A stretch of 64,000 nucleotides of DNA from Sphingomonas sp. GC_Shp_5 (GCF_026540855.1 NZ_JALNUP010000003.1:62001-126000), one strand, 5' to 3'; positions 54,886 through 64,000 are shown, counted from the stretch's first letter. Made by a program: numbers and translations. The notes: generated by a model from the sequence alone, not told the origin.

Positions 54886-55992
54886 CTAATCCCGCAGCAG
54901 CCGCGCCTCGCCCATCGCCCAGAAATGCGTGCACAATTGCGCCTCTGGCGTGTCGCCGGCCTCCAGCGCCGCCACCGTCACCCAGCCGGCGGCGCGCATC
55001 GCCGCGCCATCCGCCGGCGCGGTGCCCATCGGCAGGAACAGCCGCCGCCGCTCGGCCGGCGCGGCGGTGGCGACGATCGCATCGGCGAAGATCGAGAACC
55101 CGGTCGCCGCTTCCTCGGCGCCGCCATCGTGCATCACCGTGTAGGTGCCGCCGCGGCCGACCTCGCGCGTCGCACCGGCGACGAATAGCGAGAAGCCGAG
55201 CCACGATTGATATTCGAAGCCATGGCGCTCGGTGGGATCGAGCGTCAGCCCGACGCGACCACCCACGGCGTGCGCCAGCGCCGCCAGCCCATCCAGGCGG
55301 CTGGTCAGCGCGCCGCTGGCATCGAAGCCGCGCAGCCGCGCCAGCGCCGCCTCGAACGGCCCGGCCGCCTCGATCAGCGGCAGATAGGCCGGCGCCAGCT
55401 CCGCCACCGCGCCGGCATCCTTGGCGTCGAGCCGGTCGCGCAGCGCCTCGACCCGCTCGGGCGGCACCGGCAACGGCCCCGCCGCCAGCGTATCGACCAG
55501 ATCGGGCAGGGTGAAATCGATCGAGACGCCGCTGGCGCCAGCCGCGGCAAGCGCTTCCACCGCGACGCCGACCACTTCCTGAGCCGCCGCGACCGAATCG
55601 AGCCCGATCAGCTCGCAGCCGATCTGGCGCCACTCGCGCGCCGGGGCGAGTTGCTCGGCGCGCAGCTTGAGCACCGGGCCGGCATAGGACAGCCGCACCG
55701 GGCGCGGGTGATGCCCCATCCGCGTCGCGGCGATGCGGGCGATCTGCGCGGTGAGATCGGGGCGGATCGCGAGCGTGCGCTGCGACACCGGATCGACGAA
55801 GCGCACCGCATCGATCAGCGCGCCGTCCTTGAGCCGCGAGCCGAGGCTGTCGGCATATTCGACGAGCGGCGGATCGGCGCGTTCATAGCCATGCAGCCGC
55901 GCTGCCTCGAGCACCCGCGCCTCGATCGCGGCGGCGGTATCGGCATGGGGCGGCAGACGGTCGCGGAAACCTTCGGGAAGCAATGGGGTCAT
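54886..55992 (-). CDS. hisZ: ATP phosphoribosyltransferase regulatory subunit HisZ
   Basis: 368 residues from MTPLLPEGFRDRLPPHADTA at 55992 (frame open to 56151 through repeat DNA). A class II aminoacyl-tRNA-synthetase-like core: RTLAIRPDLTAQIARIAATR, RLSYAGPVLKLRAEQLAPAR and GRGGTYTVMHDGG. It keeps the HisRS fold but has no anticodon domain, as in HisZ, which activates short-form HisG in histidine synthesis. No hisG is adjacent in this window. Confidence 0.9.
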   Translation of the reverse strand: MTPLLPEGFRDRLPPHADTAAAIEARVLEAARLHGYERADPPLVEYADSLGSRLKDGALIDAVRFVDPVSQRTLAIRPDLTAQIARIAATRMGHHPRPVRLSYAGPVLKLRAEQLAPAREWRQIGCELIGLDSVAAAQEVVGVAVEALAAAGASGVSIDFTLPDLVDTLAAGPLPVPPERVEALRDRLDAKDAGAVAELAPAYLPLIEAAGPFEAALARLRGFDASGALTSRLDGLAALAHAVGGRVGLTLDPTERHGFEYQSWLGFSLFVAGATREVGRGGTYTVMHDGGAEEAATGFSIFADAIVATAAPAERRRLFLPMGTAPADGAAMRAAGWVTVAALEAGDTPEAQLCTHFWAMGEARLLRD

Positions 55993-56056
55993 GCCGGCTC
56001 CATAGAGCGCCCCTGCCGCAATGGGGAGAGGGGTAGCGCAGGATGACGAGGGAGCC

Positions 56057-56120
56057 CGTTCGCGCTGAGCCTGTCGAAGCGCGGCGTGTCCCCTGCCCTT
56101 CGACAAGCTCAGGGCGAACG
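56057..56120. repeat. Dispersed palindromic repeat, family B (first of tandem pair)
   Basis: GTTCGCGCTGAGCCTGTCGA and, inverted, CCCTTCGACAAGCTCAGGGC between serA and hisZ. A second complete pair follows 37 bp later. Confidence 0.8.
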
Positions 56121-56156
56121 GAAGGGAATGTCTTCGCGCTCGGTCAAGCATCGGGG

Positions 56157-56220
56157 CGTTCGTGCTGAGCCTGTCGAAGCACAGTGGGTCTCATGCCCTT
56201 CGGCAGGCTCAGGGCGATCG
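56157..56220. repeat. Dispersed palindromic repeat, family B (second of tandem pair)
   Basis: CGTTCGTGCTGAGCCTGTCG and, inverted, CCCTTCGGCAGGCTCAGGGC. Same core as the neighbouring copy. Confidence 0.8.
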
Positions 56221-56300
56221 GCAGGCCATGGCCATCGCACACGGCCGCGGCCGCATCCCGTCCCCGGACGAGGCCGGGGACGGGAAGGTTCAGCCAGGCC

Positions 56301-57878
56301 TCAGAACGACAGGCCCATCGCGGTCTTGACGCCCGGCAGCGCCTTGACCTTGGCGAGCAGCTCCGCGGTCACCGGCTCGTCGACCGAGAGCAGCAGCACC
56401 GCCTCGCCGCCGGCCGAACGGCGGCCGAGATGGAAGGTGCCGATGTTGACCCCTGCCTCGCCGAGCGCGGTACCGAGCCGGCCGATGAAGCCGGGAGCGT
56501 CCTCGTTGACGACGTAGAGCATCGGGCCGACCAGATCGGCCTCCACCTTGATGCCGAACAGCTCGACGAGGCGCGGCGCCTGGTCGCCGAACAAGGTACC
56601 CGCCACCGACCGCTCGCCATCGGCGGTCTTCACCGCGACGCGCAGCAGCGTGTGATAGTCGCCCTCGCGCTCGGTGCGGATCTCGCGCACCTCCATGCCA
56701 CGCTCGCGTGCCAGCAGCGGCGCGTTGACCATGTTGACCGTCGCGGTCTGGGTCTGGAGGAAGCCGGCCAGCACGGCGCTGGTGATCGGCTTCTGGTTGA
56801 GCTCCGCCGCGGCGCCCTCGGCATGAACCGAGATGCGCGTGATCGCGCCGGTCGCGAGCTGGCCGACCAGGCTGCCGAGCTTCTCGGCGAGCGCCATGTA
56901 CGGCTTGAGCTTGGGCGCTTCCTCGGCCGAGAGCGAGGGCATGTTGAGCGCGTTGGTGACGCCGCCCGAGACCAGGAAGTCCGCCATCTGCTCGGCGACC
57001 TGGATCGCGACATTGACCTGCGCTTCGGTGGTCGAGGCGCCGAGATGCGGAGTCGAGATGAAGTTCGGGGTGCCGAACAGCGGCGATTCCTTGGCCGGCT
57101 CGGTCACGAACACGTCGAGCGCGGCGCCGCCGATATGGCCGGAATCGAGCCCTGCCTTGAGCGCCGCCTCGTCGATCAGCCCGCCGCGCGCGCAATTGAC
57201 GATCCGCACGCCCGGCTTGGTCTTGGCGAGGTTCTCCGCCGACAGGATGTTGCGGGTCTGGTCGGTCAGCGGCGTGTGCAGGGTGATGAAGTCGGCGCGG
57301 GCGAGCAGCTCGTCCAGCGTCACCTTCTCGACACCCATCTCCACCGCACGCTCGGGGGTGAGGAAGGGATCATAGGCGACCACCTTCATCTTGAGGCCGC
57401 GGGCGCGATCGGCGACGATCGAGCCGATGTTGCCGGCGCCGATCAGGCCGAGCGTCTTGGCCGTCATCTCGACGCCCATGAAGCGGTTCTTCTCCCACTT
57501 GCCGGCCTGGGTGGACTTGTCCGCCTCCGGCAGGTCGCGGGCGAGCGCGAACATCAGCGCGATGGCATGTTCGGCGGTGGTGATCGAATTGCCGAACGGG
57601 GTGTTCATCACCACCACGCCCCTGGCCGACGCGGCGGGGATATCGACGTTGTCGACGCCGATGCCGGCGCGGCCGACCACCTTGAGGTTGGTCGCGTGCT
57701 CGAGGATCTCCTTGGTAACCTTGGTCGAGGAGCGGATCGCGAGCCCGTCATAGTCGCCGATGATCGCCATCAGCTCTGCCGGGGTCTTGCCGGTGATCTC
57801 GTCCACCTCGACCCCGCGCTCGCGGAAGATCTTGGCGGCCTGGGGATCCATCTTGTCGGAAATAAGGACTTTGGGCAT
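56301..57878 (-). CDS. serA: D-3-phosphoglycerate dehydrogenase
   Basis: 525 residues, the long form. A substrate-binding domain (MPKVLISDKMDPQAAKIFRE), the NAD site KTLGLIGAGNIGSIVADRAR, catalytic NCARGGLIDE and the His-Glu pair region, then an intervening domain and a C-terminal ACT domain (VVNEDAPGFIGRLGTALGEA). Oxidises 3-phosphoglycerate at the start of serine synthesis; the ACT domain suggests serine feedback. serC lies upstream on the same strand, 106 bp away. Confidence 0.96.
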   Translation of the reverse strand: MPKVLISDKMDPQAAKIFRERGVEVDEITGKTPAELMAIIGDYDGLAIRSSTKVTKEILEHATNLKVVGRAGIGVDNVDIPAASARGVVVMNTPFGNSITTAEHAIALMFALARDLPEADKSTQAGKWEKNRFMGVEMTAKTLGLIGAGNIGSIVADRARGLKMKVVAYDPFLTPERAVEMGVEKVTLDELLARADFITLHTPLTDQTRNILSAENLAKTKPGVRIVNCARGGLIDEAALKAGLDSGHIGGAALDVFVTEPAKESPLFGTPNFISTPHLGASTTEAQVNVAIQVAEQMADFLVSGGVTNALNMPSLSAEEAPKLKPYMALAEKLGSLVGQLATGAITRISVHAEGAAAELNQKPITSAVLAGFLQTQTATVNMVNAPLLARERGMEVREIRTEREGDYHTLLRVAVKTADGERSVAGTLFGDQAPRLVELFGIKVEADLVGPMLYVVNEDAPGFIGRLGTALGEAGVNIGTFHLGRRSAGGEAVLLLSVDEPVTAELLAKVKALPGVKTAMGLSF

Positions 57879-57900
57879 GACGACGTGTCTTTCTGCAATG

Positions 57901-57980
57901 CGTCATCCTGACGAAAGTCAGGATCTCGTGCGGCAGGCCTACGCCCGCGGGACGAGATCCCAGCTTTCGCTGGGACGACG
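57901..57980. repeat. Dispersed palindromic repeat, family A
   Basis: CGTCATCCTGACGAAAGTCA and, inverted, ATCCCAGCTTTCGCTGGGAC between serC and serA. The left arm is a diverged version of the core. A hairpin here could modulate serC-serA read-through. Confidence 0.75.
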
Positions 57981-57984
57981 ATGA

Positions 57985-59145
57985 TTAGTTGGAAGCCTTG
58001 GCGGTGGCATAGGCCCAGTCGAGCCACGGCCCGAGCGCCTCGATGTCCGCGGTGTCGACGGTGGCACCGCACCAGATCCTGAGACCCGCCGGCGCGTCGC
58101 GATAGCCGGCGACGTCATAGGCCGCGCCCTCCGCCTCGAGCAGCGACGCCATCTTCTTGATCAACGCCTCGTCCGCGCCCTCGACGGTGAGGCACACGCT
58201 CGTCGTCGAGCGGTTCGCCTCGTCGGCGGCGAGATTGCCGAGCCACGCCCGCTCGGCGACGATGGTCTGCAGCGCCGCGGCGTTGGCATCCGAGCGCGCG
58301 ATCAGGCCATCGAGGCCGCCGAGCGACTTGCCCCATTCGAGCGCAAAGATCGCGTCTTCCACCGCGAGCATCGACGGCGTGTTGATCGTCTCGCCCTTGA
58401 ACACGCCCTCGGCGAGCTTGCCCTTGGACACCAGGCGGAACACCTTGGGCAGCGGCCAGGCGGGGGTGTAGCTCTCCAGCCGCTCGACCGCGCGGGGCCC
58501 AAGGATGATCACGCCATGCGCGCCCTCGCCGCCCAGCACCTTCTGCCACGAGAAGGTGGCGACATCGATCTTGTCCCACGGCAGGTCGTAGGCGAACACG
58601 CCCGACGTCGCGTCGGCGAACGACAGGCCCTCGCGACCCTCGGGGATCCAGTCGCCGTTGGGGACGCGGACGCCCGAGGTGGTGCCGTTCCAGGTGAACA
58701 GCACGTCGTTCGACCAGTCGACCGCGCCCAGATCAGGCAGCTGGCCATAATCGGCGCGGATCACGGTGGGATCGATCTTGAGCTGCTTGACCGCGTCGGT
58801 GACCCAGCCCTCGCCGAAGCTTTCCCAGGCGAGCGTGGTGACAGGCTTGGCGCCGAGCATGGTCCACATCGCCATCTCGAACGCGCCGGTGTCGGATCCG
58901 GGGACGATGCCGATGCGGTGGGTATCAGGCAGGCGCAGGCAGTCGCGCATCAGGTCGATGGCATATTGCAGGCGCTGCTTGCCGATCTTGGAGCGGTGCG
59001 AGCGGCCGAGGCTGGCGGTGGCGAGCTTGGCGGCGTCCCAGCCCGGCGGCTTGGCGCAGGGGCCGGAAGAAAAATAGGGCCGTGCCGGTTTGGTGGCAGG
59101 CTTCTCGAGCGCACCCGTGGCGGGTGCTAGAACAGTATCCGTCAA
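57985..59145 (-). CDS. serC: Phosphoserine aminotransferase
   Basis: 386 residues of the alphaproteobacterial/archaeal-type SerC. RPYFSSGPCAKPPGWD, GSDTGAFEMAMWTMLGA, NDVLFTWNGTTSGVRVP, and FSWQKVLGGEGAHGVIILGP with the PLP lysine (SWQK). Converts 3-phosphohydroxypyruvate to phosphoserine. First gene before serA, so the two probably share a transcript. Confidence 0.95.
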   Translation of the reverse strand: MTDTVLAPATGALEKPATKPARPYFSSGPCAKPPGWDAAKLATASLGRSHRSKIGKQRLQYAIDLMRDCLRLPDTHRIGIVPGSDTGAFEMAMWTMLGAKPVTTLAWESFGEGWVTDAVKQLKIDPTVIRADYGQLPDLGAVDWSNDVLFTWNGTTSGVRVPNGDWIPEGREGLSFADATSGVFAYDLPWDKIDVATFSWQKVLGGEGAHGVIILGPRAVERLESYTPAWPLPKVFRLVSKGKLAEGVFKGETINTPSMLAVEDAIFALEWGKSLGGLDGLIARSDANAAALQTIVAERAWLGNLAADEANRSTTSVCLTVEGADEALIKKMASLLEAEGAAYDVAGYRDAPAGLRIWCGATVDTADIEALGPWLDWAYATAKASN

Positions 59146-59336
59146 TGTAGTCTCTCCTCACAGAGAGCGCGCGCGGCGTTGGGACCGCGTGGCCCGTCGA
59201 CGGCGTTAGGGACGTCGGCGCAGGCTGGCAACCGCAAATCGGCCGCGGGCGGATCGGCCACGATTCGTCGCAACCGCGATGCGGATCCATTGCCGGACGA
59301 CCGCAACCCTCTCTACGAGCCGCGTAAAGGGGAAGT

Positions 59337-60014
59337 ATGTTGCGTCAGCATCGGGGGCACGGACGGGTCGCGGCGACGGCGCTGGCGCTGCTGCTCGCCG
59401 GCTGCGGCAGCCGCGAGCGCCCTGCCCAGCAGCGACCGGCGCCGTCGCGCGACACGATTTCGCGGCCGTCGGTGCGCGACACCGCGCAATGCCTCGGCGA
59501 CCTCCACCGCGAGGCGGTCTCGTTCCGCGTCCTGCCCGACAAGGACCTCGGCAATGGCTGCGGCCTTGCCGGCACCGTGCAGCTGGTCGACATCGGCGTG
59601 CCGGTGACCAACCTTGGCGCGGTCCGCTGCGGCGAGGCGCGCGCCTTCACCAGCTGGGTCCGCAACGGCGTCGCGCCGGCGGCCTATCAGATCCTCGGCA
59701 GCGAGCTGGCGCGGGTGGAGAGCATGGGCAGCTATGCCTGCCGCAACGTCGTCGGCTCGGCACGCAGCGCGTCGCGGCGCTCGGGCCATGCGATCGCCAA
59801 TGCGGTCGACATCGGCGGGGTGACGCTCAAGGACGGGCGGCGGATCAGCATCCTCGCCGACTGGAACTCGCCCGACCCGGCGGTGCGTCGCTTCCTCCAG
59901 ACCATCCACGGCTCGGCGTGCAAGCGGTTCGGCACGGTGTTGTCGCCCGACTATAATGCCGCGCACCACAACCATCTCCACCTCGAGGACGATAACGCGC
60001 ATCTCTGCCGCTGA
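59337..60014 (+). CDS. Extensin-like (PF06904) lipoprotein, LAS-type peptidase fold
   Basis: 225 residues. A lipoprotein signal with lipobox LLAGC (Cys23). The mature part has the extensin-like C-terminal domain: LGNGCGLAGTVQLVDIGVPV, RSGHAIANAVDIGG (metal His and Asp) and NAAHHNHLHLED (metal His). These residues match the LAS/MepA-like zinc peptidase site, so it may trim peptidoglycan. A terminator-like hairpin follows at 60025-60045. Confidence 0.85.
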   Translation: MLRQHRGHGRVAATALALLLAGCGSRERPAQQRPAPSRDTISRPSVRDTAQCLGDLHREAVSFRVLPDKDLGNGCGLAGTVQLVDIGVPVTNLGAVRCGEARAFTSWVRNGVAPAAYQILGSELARVESMGSYACRNVVGSARSASRRSGHAIANAVDIGGVTLKDGRRISILADWNSPDPAVRRFLQTIHGSACKRFGTVLSPDYNAAHHNHLHLEDDNAHLCR

Positions 60015-60024
60015 CGGCCCCTTT

Positions 60025-60045
60025 CCGCCGCTGGCGGTTTGCTTT
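60025..60045 (+). terminator. Terminator-like hairpin after the extensin-like gene
   Basis: CCGCC and GGCGG around GCT, followed by TTTGCTTT, 11 bp after the stop and 12 bp before the LOG gene ATG. Confidence 0.4.
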
Positions 60046-60056
60046 ACCGGGCTCGG

Positions 60057-60938
60057 ATGACCGATACACACGTTCCGAACCGCGTTTTCCCGCATGCCAA
60101 GCAGGACGCGGAAAGCGCCAAGGGCGCGATCTCCACGCCGCAGACCGAGAACCCCGCCTACCGGCTCGCCTTCCAGGACATGGATTTCCTGCTGCGCGAA
60201 GACCTGCGACCGGTGCGTTTCCAGCTCGAATTGCTCAAACCCGAACTGCTGCTCGACGAGGCACAGATCGCCTCCACCTTCGTCATGTACGGCTCGGCCC
60301 GCATCCCCGAGCCCGCCAAGGCGCAGGCGATGCTCGAGATGGCGAGCGACGACACCGCGCGGGGCATCGCGGAGCGGCTGGTGGCGAAGAGCCGCTATTA
60401 TGACGTCGCCCGCGAGCTCGCTCAGATCGCCAGCCGGGTGCCGCGCGACCAGGCCGGCAAGCGCCAGTTCGTGGTCTGCTCGGGCGGCGGCCCATCGATC
60501 ATGGAGGCGGCCAATCGCGGCGCGGCGGACGTCGGCGCCGAATCGGTTGGGCTCAACATCGTGCTCCCGCACGAGCAGGCGCCCAACCCCTATGTGACGC
60601 CGTCGCTAAGCTTCCAGTTCCACTATTTCGCGCTGCGCAAGATGCACTTCCTGCTCCGCGCCCGCGCGCTCGCCGCCTTCCCCGGCGGGTTCGGCACCTT
60701 CGACGAGCTGTTCGAGCTGCTCACCCTGATCCAGACCGGCAAGATCGCGCCGATCCCGGTGCTGCTGTTCGGCCGCGAATTCTGGGACAAGGTGATCAAC
60801 TTCCAGGCGCTGGTTGACGAGGGCGTGGTCAGCCAGCGCGATCTTGGCATCTTCACCTTCGTCGAGACCGCCGAAGAGGCGTGGGACGTCGTCCGCCTGT
60901 TCTACGAGGAGCGCGCGAAGAAGGACGCAGGCCTCTGA
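60057..60938 (+). CDS. LOG-family protein (TIGR00730-like)
   Basis: 293 residues from the ATG at 60057. The nucleotide-binding core has VVCSGGGPSIMEAANRGA and the diagnostic PGGFGTFDELFELLT. LOG proteins cleave ribose-phosphate from nucleoside monophosphates (cytokinin activation in plants, nucleotide salvage in bacteria). It has a longer N-terminus than minimal LOG, with DTHVPNRVFPHAKQDAESAK. Confidence 0.88.
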   Translation: MTDTHVPNRVFPHAKQDAESAKGAISTPQTENPAYRLAFQDMDFLLREDLRPVRFQLELLKPELLLDEAQIASTFVMYGSARIPEPAKAQAMLEMASDDTARGIAERLVAKSRYYDVARELAQIASRVPRDQAGKRQFVVCSGGGPSIMEAANRGAADVGAESVGLNIVLPHEQAPNPYVTPSLSFQFHYFALRKMHFLLRARALAAFPGGFGTFDELFELLTLIQTGKIAPIPVLLFGREFWDKVINFQALVDEGVVSQRDLGIFTFVETAEEAWDVVRLFYEERAKKDAGL

Positions 60939-60972
60939 TCGCGTCGACCCTGATCCCGTCAGCGTCGCGCGG

Positions 60973-61878
60973 CTACCACCGGCCGTGCGCGCCGACATGG
61001 TCGACGAACGCGCGGAGCGGCGCCGGCAGGTAGCGCCGCCCGGGATAATAGAGGTACGGTCCCGAGAACGGTTGCCACCACGGTTCAAGCACCGGCTCGA
61101 GCGCGCCGCTGTCGAGATGCGGGCGCAGCCAGTCCTCGAACAGGAAGACGATGCCGCTGCCGCCGATCGCCGCGGCGATCGCGAGGTCCATCGCGCCCCC
61201 TGATTGGACGATCAGCGGCCCCGGGGGATCGAGCTTGACGATCTCGCCGTCGCGCTCGAACTCCCACGGGCCCATCATCCCGCTCGAGAAGCGGCCACGC
61301 AGGCAGGCATGGTCGAGCAGGTCGCGCGGATGACCGGGCCGGCCGCGCCGCGCCAGATAGCCCGGCGCCGCCGCGGCCGCGAAGCGCTGCGTGCGCGGAC
61401 CGATCGGCACCGCGATCATGTCCTGCTCCAGCCGCTCATCATAGCGGATACCGGCATCGCAACCCGCCGCGAGCACGTCGACGAAGCCGTCCTCGGCGAT
61501 GATCTCCAACCGGATGTCGGGATAGGCGGCCAGGAATCCCGGGATGATCCGCGGCAGCACCAGCCGCGCGGCGCTGACCGGCACGTTGATGCGCAGCGTG
61601 CCAGCCGGCGAATCGCGGAAGCCGTTGACCACGTCGAGCGCCGCTTCCACTTCGCCGAGCGCCGGCACCAGCCGGTCGAGCAGCCGCGCGCCCGCCTCGG
61701 TCGGCATCACGCTGCGGGTGGTGCGGTTGAGCAGGCGCACGCCGAGCCGCGTCTCCAGCCGCCGCACCGCTTCCGATAGGCCCGAGGCGCTGCTGCCCGC
61801 GACCCGCGCCGCGTCGCGAAAGCCCCCGGCCCGCGCCACCGCGACAAAAGCTGCAAGGTCGCCGAGATTCGCTGCCAT
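60973..61878 (-). CDS. LysR-family transcriptional regulator
   Basis: 301 residues. The N-terminal winged helix (FVAVARAGGFRDAARVAGSS; VRRLETRLGVRLLNRTTRSV) precedes a periplasmic-binding-like effector domain (AGTLRINVPVSAARLVLPRI). Divergent from the aldo/keto reductase across 91 bp and probably controls it and itself. Inducer unknown. Confidence 0.93.
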   Translation of the reverse strand: MAANLGDLAAFVAVARAGGFRDAARVAGSSASGLSEAVRRLETRLGVRLLNRTTRSVMPTEAGARLLDRLVPALGEVEAALDVVNGFRDSPAGTLRINVPVSAARLVLPRIIPGFLAAYPDIRLEIIAEDGFVDVLAAGCDAGIRYDERLEQDMIAVPIGPRTQRFAAAAAPGYLARRGRPGHPRDLLDHACLRGRFSSGMMGPWEFERDGEIVKLDPPGPLIVQSGGAMDLAIAAAIGGSGIVFLFEDWLRPHLDSGALEPVLEPWWQPFSGPYLYYPGRRYLPAPLRAFVDHVGAHGRW

Positions 61879-61969
61879 TGTGCGCCTGTCCGTACAGCCT
61901 GTGCCGATCTGCGGTTGTTATCGTTCAGGGCGGCCGTGTCTACATGCAGATCACCAGAGGAGACCCGTC

Positions 61970-62845
61970 ATGACCAGTATCGCCACCGCCGGCACGTTTT
62001 CGCTCGGCACCCGCACCGTCAACCGCCTCGGCTATGGCGCCATGCAGCTCGCCGGCCCCGGCGTGTTCGGCCCGCCCAAGGATCATGCCGCGGCGCTGGC
62101 GGTGCTGCGCGCCGCCGTCGAAGCCGGGGTCAACCACATCGACACCAGCGACTTCTACGGCCCGCACGTCACCAACAAGCTGATCCGCGAAGCGCTCCAC
62201 CCCTATCGCGACGATCTCACCATCGTCACCAAGATCGGCGCGCGCCGCGGCGACGATGCCTCATGGATCCCCGCGACGTCGCCGGCCGAGCTCACCGCCG
62301 CGGTTCACGACAATCTCCGCAACCTCGGCCTCGACGTGCTCGACGTCGTCAACTTGCGCCTGATGGGTGGCGAGGATCATGGCCCTTCGGAGGGATCGAT
62401 CGCCGACCGGCTGGAGGTAGTCGCCGAGCTGCAGCAACAGGGCCTTATCCGCCACATCGGCCTCAGCAACGCCACCGCGGCCCAGATCGCCGAAGCCAAT
62501 GGCATTGCCGAGATCGTCTGCGTGCAGAATCTGTACAATGTCGCGCACCGCGCCGACGATGCGCTGATCGACCAGCTCGCCGCCGACGGCATCGCCTATG
62601 TGCCGTTCTTCCCGCTCGGCGGCTTCACCCCGCTGCAATCCACCGCCTTGTCTGATGTCGCCACATCGCTTGGCGCCACGCCGATGCAGGTGGCGCTCGC
62701 CTGGCTGCTGCAGCGCGCGCCGAACCTGCTGCTGATCCCGGGGACCTCGTCGGTCGCGCATCTCCACGAAAACCTCGCGGCGGGGTCGCTGGTGCTGTCC
62801 GCCGAAGCCGTCGCCACGCTTGACGCGATCGGCACCGCCGCCTGA
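61970..62845 (+). CDS. Aldo/keto reductase
   Basis: 291 residues from ATG 61970 with AGAGGAG upstream. (beta/alpha)8 barrel: LGYGAMQLAGPGVFGPPKDH, AGVNHIDTSDFYGPHVTN (catalytic Asp and Tyr), VTKIGARRGD (Lys), GLIRHIGLSNATAAQIAEAN and the NADPH-binding LLLIPGTSSVAHLHENL. Reduces aldehydes or ketones; the substrate is not known. Controlled presumably by the divergent LysR gene. Confidence 0.92.
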   Translation: MTSIATAGTFSLGTRTVNRLGYGAMQLAGPGVFGPPKDHAAALAVLRAAVEAGVNHIDTSDFYGPHVTNKLIREALHPYRDDLTIVTKIGARRGDDASWIPATSPAELTAAVHDNLRNLGLDVLDVVNLRLMGGEDHGPSEGSIADRLEVVAELQQQGLIRHIGLSNATAAQIAEANGIAEIVCVQNLYNVAHRADDALIDQLAADGIAYVPFFPLGGFTPLQSTALSDVATSLGATPMQVALAWLLQRAPNLLLIPGTSSVAHLHENLAAGSLVLSAEAVATLDAIGTAA

Positions 62846-63298
62846 GCCACGGAACCGATGGGTGATCATCTGGGGGCGATTCCTCAGATGCTCGCCCGTC
62901 GGTCGTCGGTGCGGCGCTGTCGGAAGCCAGTGCCGCAGCTTGCCGCAAGCGCGGGGAACCTTCGCCGCCTCGGCGTATTTTCCGGTTAGCGTGCCAGCAA
63001 CCAATGCGGCGCGCACCCCGAACCGAAGACTGAATGACCCGCATGACATTGAGCCTGTTCGCCGCCTCGCGCGCGACGGGCAAGACCGGCCGGCACGCCG
63101 CCGATCTCCCGGACGCTAGCCACGTCGCCGCAGCCGACCATATCGAACGGCGCATGGGCCTCACGCCCGTCGAACTGGCCGCGCTTGACGAATCGTCCAC
63201 CCCGCGCGCGATGTCGTCGCCGGCCTGACAGCACCGCGCCGACAGATTCTCTGGGCTAGGGTCGGCATCGCTCTGCCGTTTCAAGCATTGATCGGCCG
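62846..63298. other. Gap with no well supported gene
   Basis: A 64-codon frame at 63034-63228 (MTRMTLSLFAASRATGKTGR) has no family or clear ribosome site and is opposed by an equally long reverse frame. No RNA gene or repeat was recognised. Confidence 0.4.
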
Positions 63299-64000
63299 AT
63301 GACGACCACCTCCCCAGCCCCCACCCTCCTCTGGTTTCGCCAGGATCTCCGGCTTGCCGATCAGGCGGCGGTAACCGCCGCTGCTGCCGAGGGACCGGTG
63401 CTCGCGGTCTATGTGCTCGACGATGATGCGCCCGGCGACTGGCGGATCGGCGGCGCGCAACGCTGGTGGCTGCACCATGCGCTGACCAGCCTTGCTGCAT
63501 CGCTCGACGCGCTGGGTGTGCCGCTGGTGCTGCGCCGTGGCGACACGGTCGCGATCCTCGCCGAGCTCGCCGACGCGGTCGGTGCCGCGCGGGTCCACTG
63601 CCTGGCGCATTACGAACCGTGGTGGCGCGATACCGAGGCGCGGCTTGGCGAGCGGCTCGAGCTGGTCCGGCACGACGGCTATCTGCTCGCGGATCCAGAC
63701 ACGGTGCGCACCGGCGCAGGCACCGGCTTCCGCGTGTTTGCGCCCTTCTGGAAAGCCTTGCAGATGCGGATGCCGCCCGCGGCCCCCGTCGAGGCGCCGC
63801 AGCAGATCACCGGCGTCGCCCACCCGCCGGCCGGCGACGAACTGGCCGCCTGGGGCCTGCTGCCGACGGCGCCCGACTGGTCGGGCGGGTTCGACGAATG
63901 GCAACCCGGCGAGGAAGGCGCGCACGCGGCGCTCGAGGCGTTCGTCGACCATGTCGGCGGCTATGCGCAGGATCGCAATCTGCCCTCGATCGACGGCAGC
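63299..64000 (+). CDS. phrB: Deoxyribodipyrimidine photolyase, N-terminal part (runs off right edge)
   Basis: From the ATG at 63299 the frame is open for 234 codons to the window end. PTLLWFRQDLRLADQAAVTA is the photolyase N-terminus. VLAVYVLDDDAPGDWRIGGA, RWWLHHALTSLAASLDALGV and GTGFRVFAPFWKAL continue the alpha/beta antenna domain. The FAD-binding half lies beyond the window. Repairs cyclobutane pyrimidine dimers in light. A cryptochrome-like relative cannot be excluded without the C-terminus. Confidence 0.9.
   Translation, partial: MTTTSPAPTLLWFRQDLRLADQAAVTAAAAEGPVLAVYVLDDDAPGDWRIGGAQRWWLHHALTSLAASLDALGVPLVLRRGDTVAILAELADAVGAARVHCLAHYEPWWRDTEARLGERLELVRHDGYLLADPDTVRTGAGTGFRVFAPFWKALQMRMPPAAPVEAPQQITGVAHPPAGDELAAWGLLPTAPDWSGGFDEWQPGEEGAHAALEAFVDHVGGYAQDRNLPSIDGS

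Noticed and set aside
63034..63228. 64-codon frame before the photolyase
   Set aside because: No family, no clear ribosome site and an equally long opposing frame.

Overview
This 64-kb window is high-GC chromosomal DNA from an alphaproteobacterium, most likely a Sphingomonas or close sphingomonad. The inference rests on gene content: a SciP-type CtrA regulator, a fused STAS-MlaE permease with its mla genes, an adjacent ku-ligD pair, a purA-hisZ-serA-serC block, a fiu-like TonB receptor with Sel1 and YbiX partners, and two families of dispersed palindromic repeats. No rRNA or CRISPR array was seen. There is one tRNA gene (Ser, anticodon GGA).

Layout. 1-4.2 kb: an SDR-MFS operon and a saccharopine-dehydrogenase-like gene, each divergent from a paralogous AraC regulator. 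4.2-5.1 kb: a decayed IS6-family transposase joined to a beheaded HxlR regulator. 5.3-9.2 kb: a catecholate-siderophore receptor operon (TonB receptor, Sel1 protein, 2-oxoglutarate dioxygenase). 9.5-12.4 kb: a PepSY-like membrane protein on the other strand, then a fluoride-resistance operon with an apparent fluoride riboswitch, a CLC-F type channel, a DUF190 protein and a truncated TauE/SafE permease.

12.4-24.3 kb is an accessory island between that truncated permease and tRNA-Ser. It holds a TerB/UvrD-type helicase, DrmA- and DrmB-like proteins (the DISARM core), a NERD-nuclease/UvrD helicase fusion, a Vsr-type endonuclease and, convergent to it, a C5-cytosine methyltransferase. Three successive junctions among the first four genes are GTGA or equivalent stop/start overlaps, so they should be translated as a unit. 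The set resembles DISARM class 2 but has no DrmC phospholipase-D gene and no DrmE; two superfamily-1 helicases and Vsr occupy the accessory slots. This is the best candidate for an undescribed system or variant in the window.

24.4-64 kb is a core-like chromosome: a cyclophilin; the mla lipid-transport operon; a DUF445 protein; an RND efflux pump and its adaptor; SIMPL and GlsB-type envelope proteins; sciP; mnmA with a UVR-motif protein; phzF; a CDF transporter with pdxH; ku-ligD (end joining); a fused circularly permuted ATP-grasp/alpha-E protein with a transglutaminase; a DnaJ-like co-chaperone; a YihY protein with fabI; aroC; a Thr/Gly-rich secreted repeat protein; purA, hisZ, serA and serC; an extensin-like lipoprotein; a LOG protein; a LysR regulator divergent from an aldo/keto reductase; and the start of a photolyase running off the right edge.

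All calls come from reading the sequence and translations. Family names rest on remembered motifs, not on searches.
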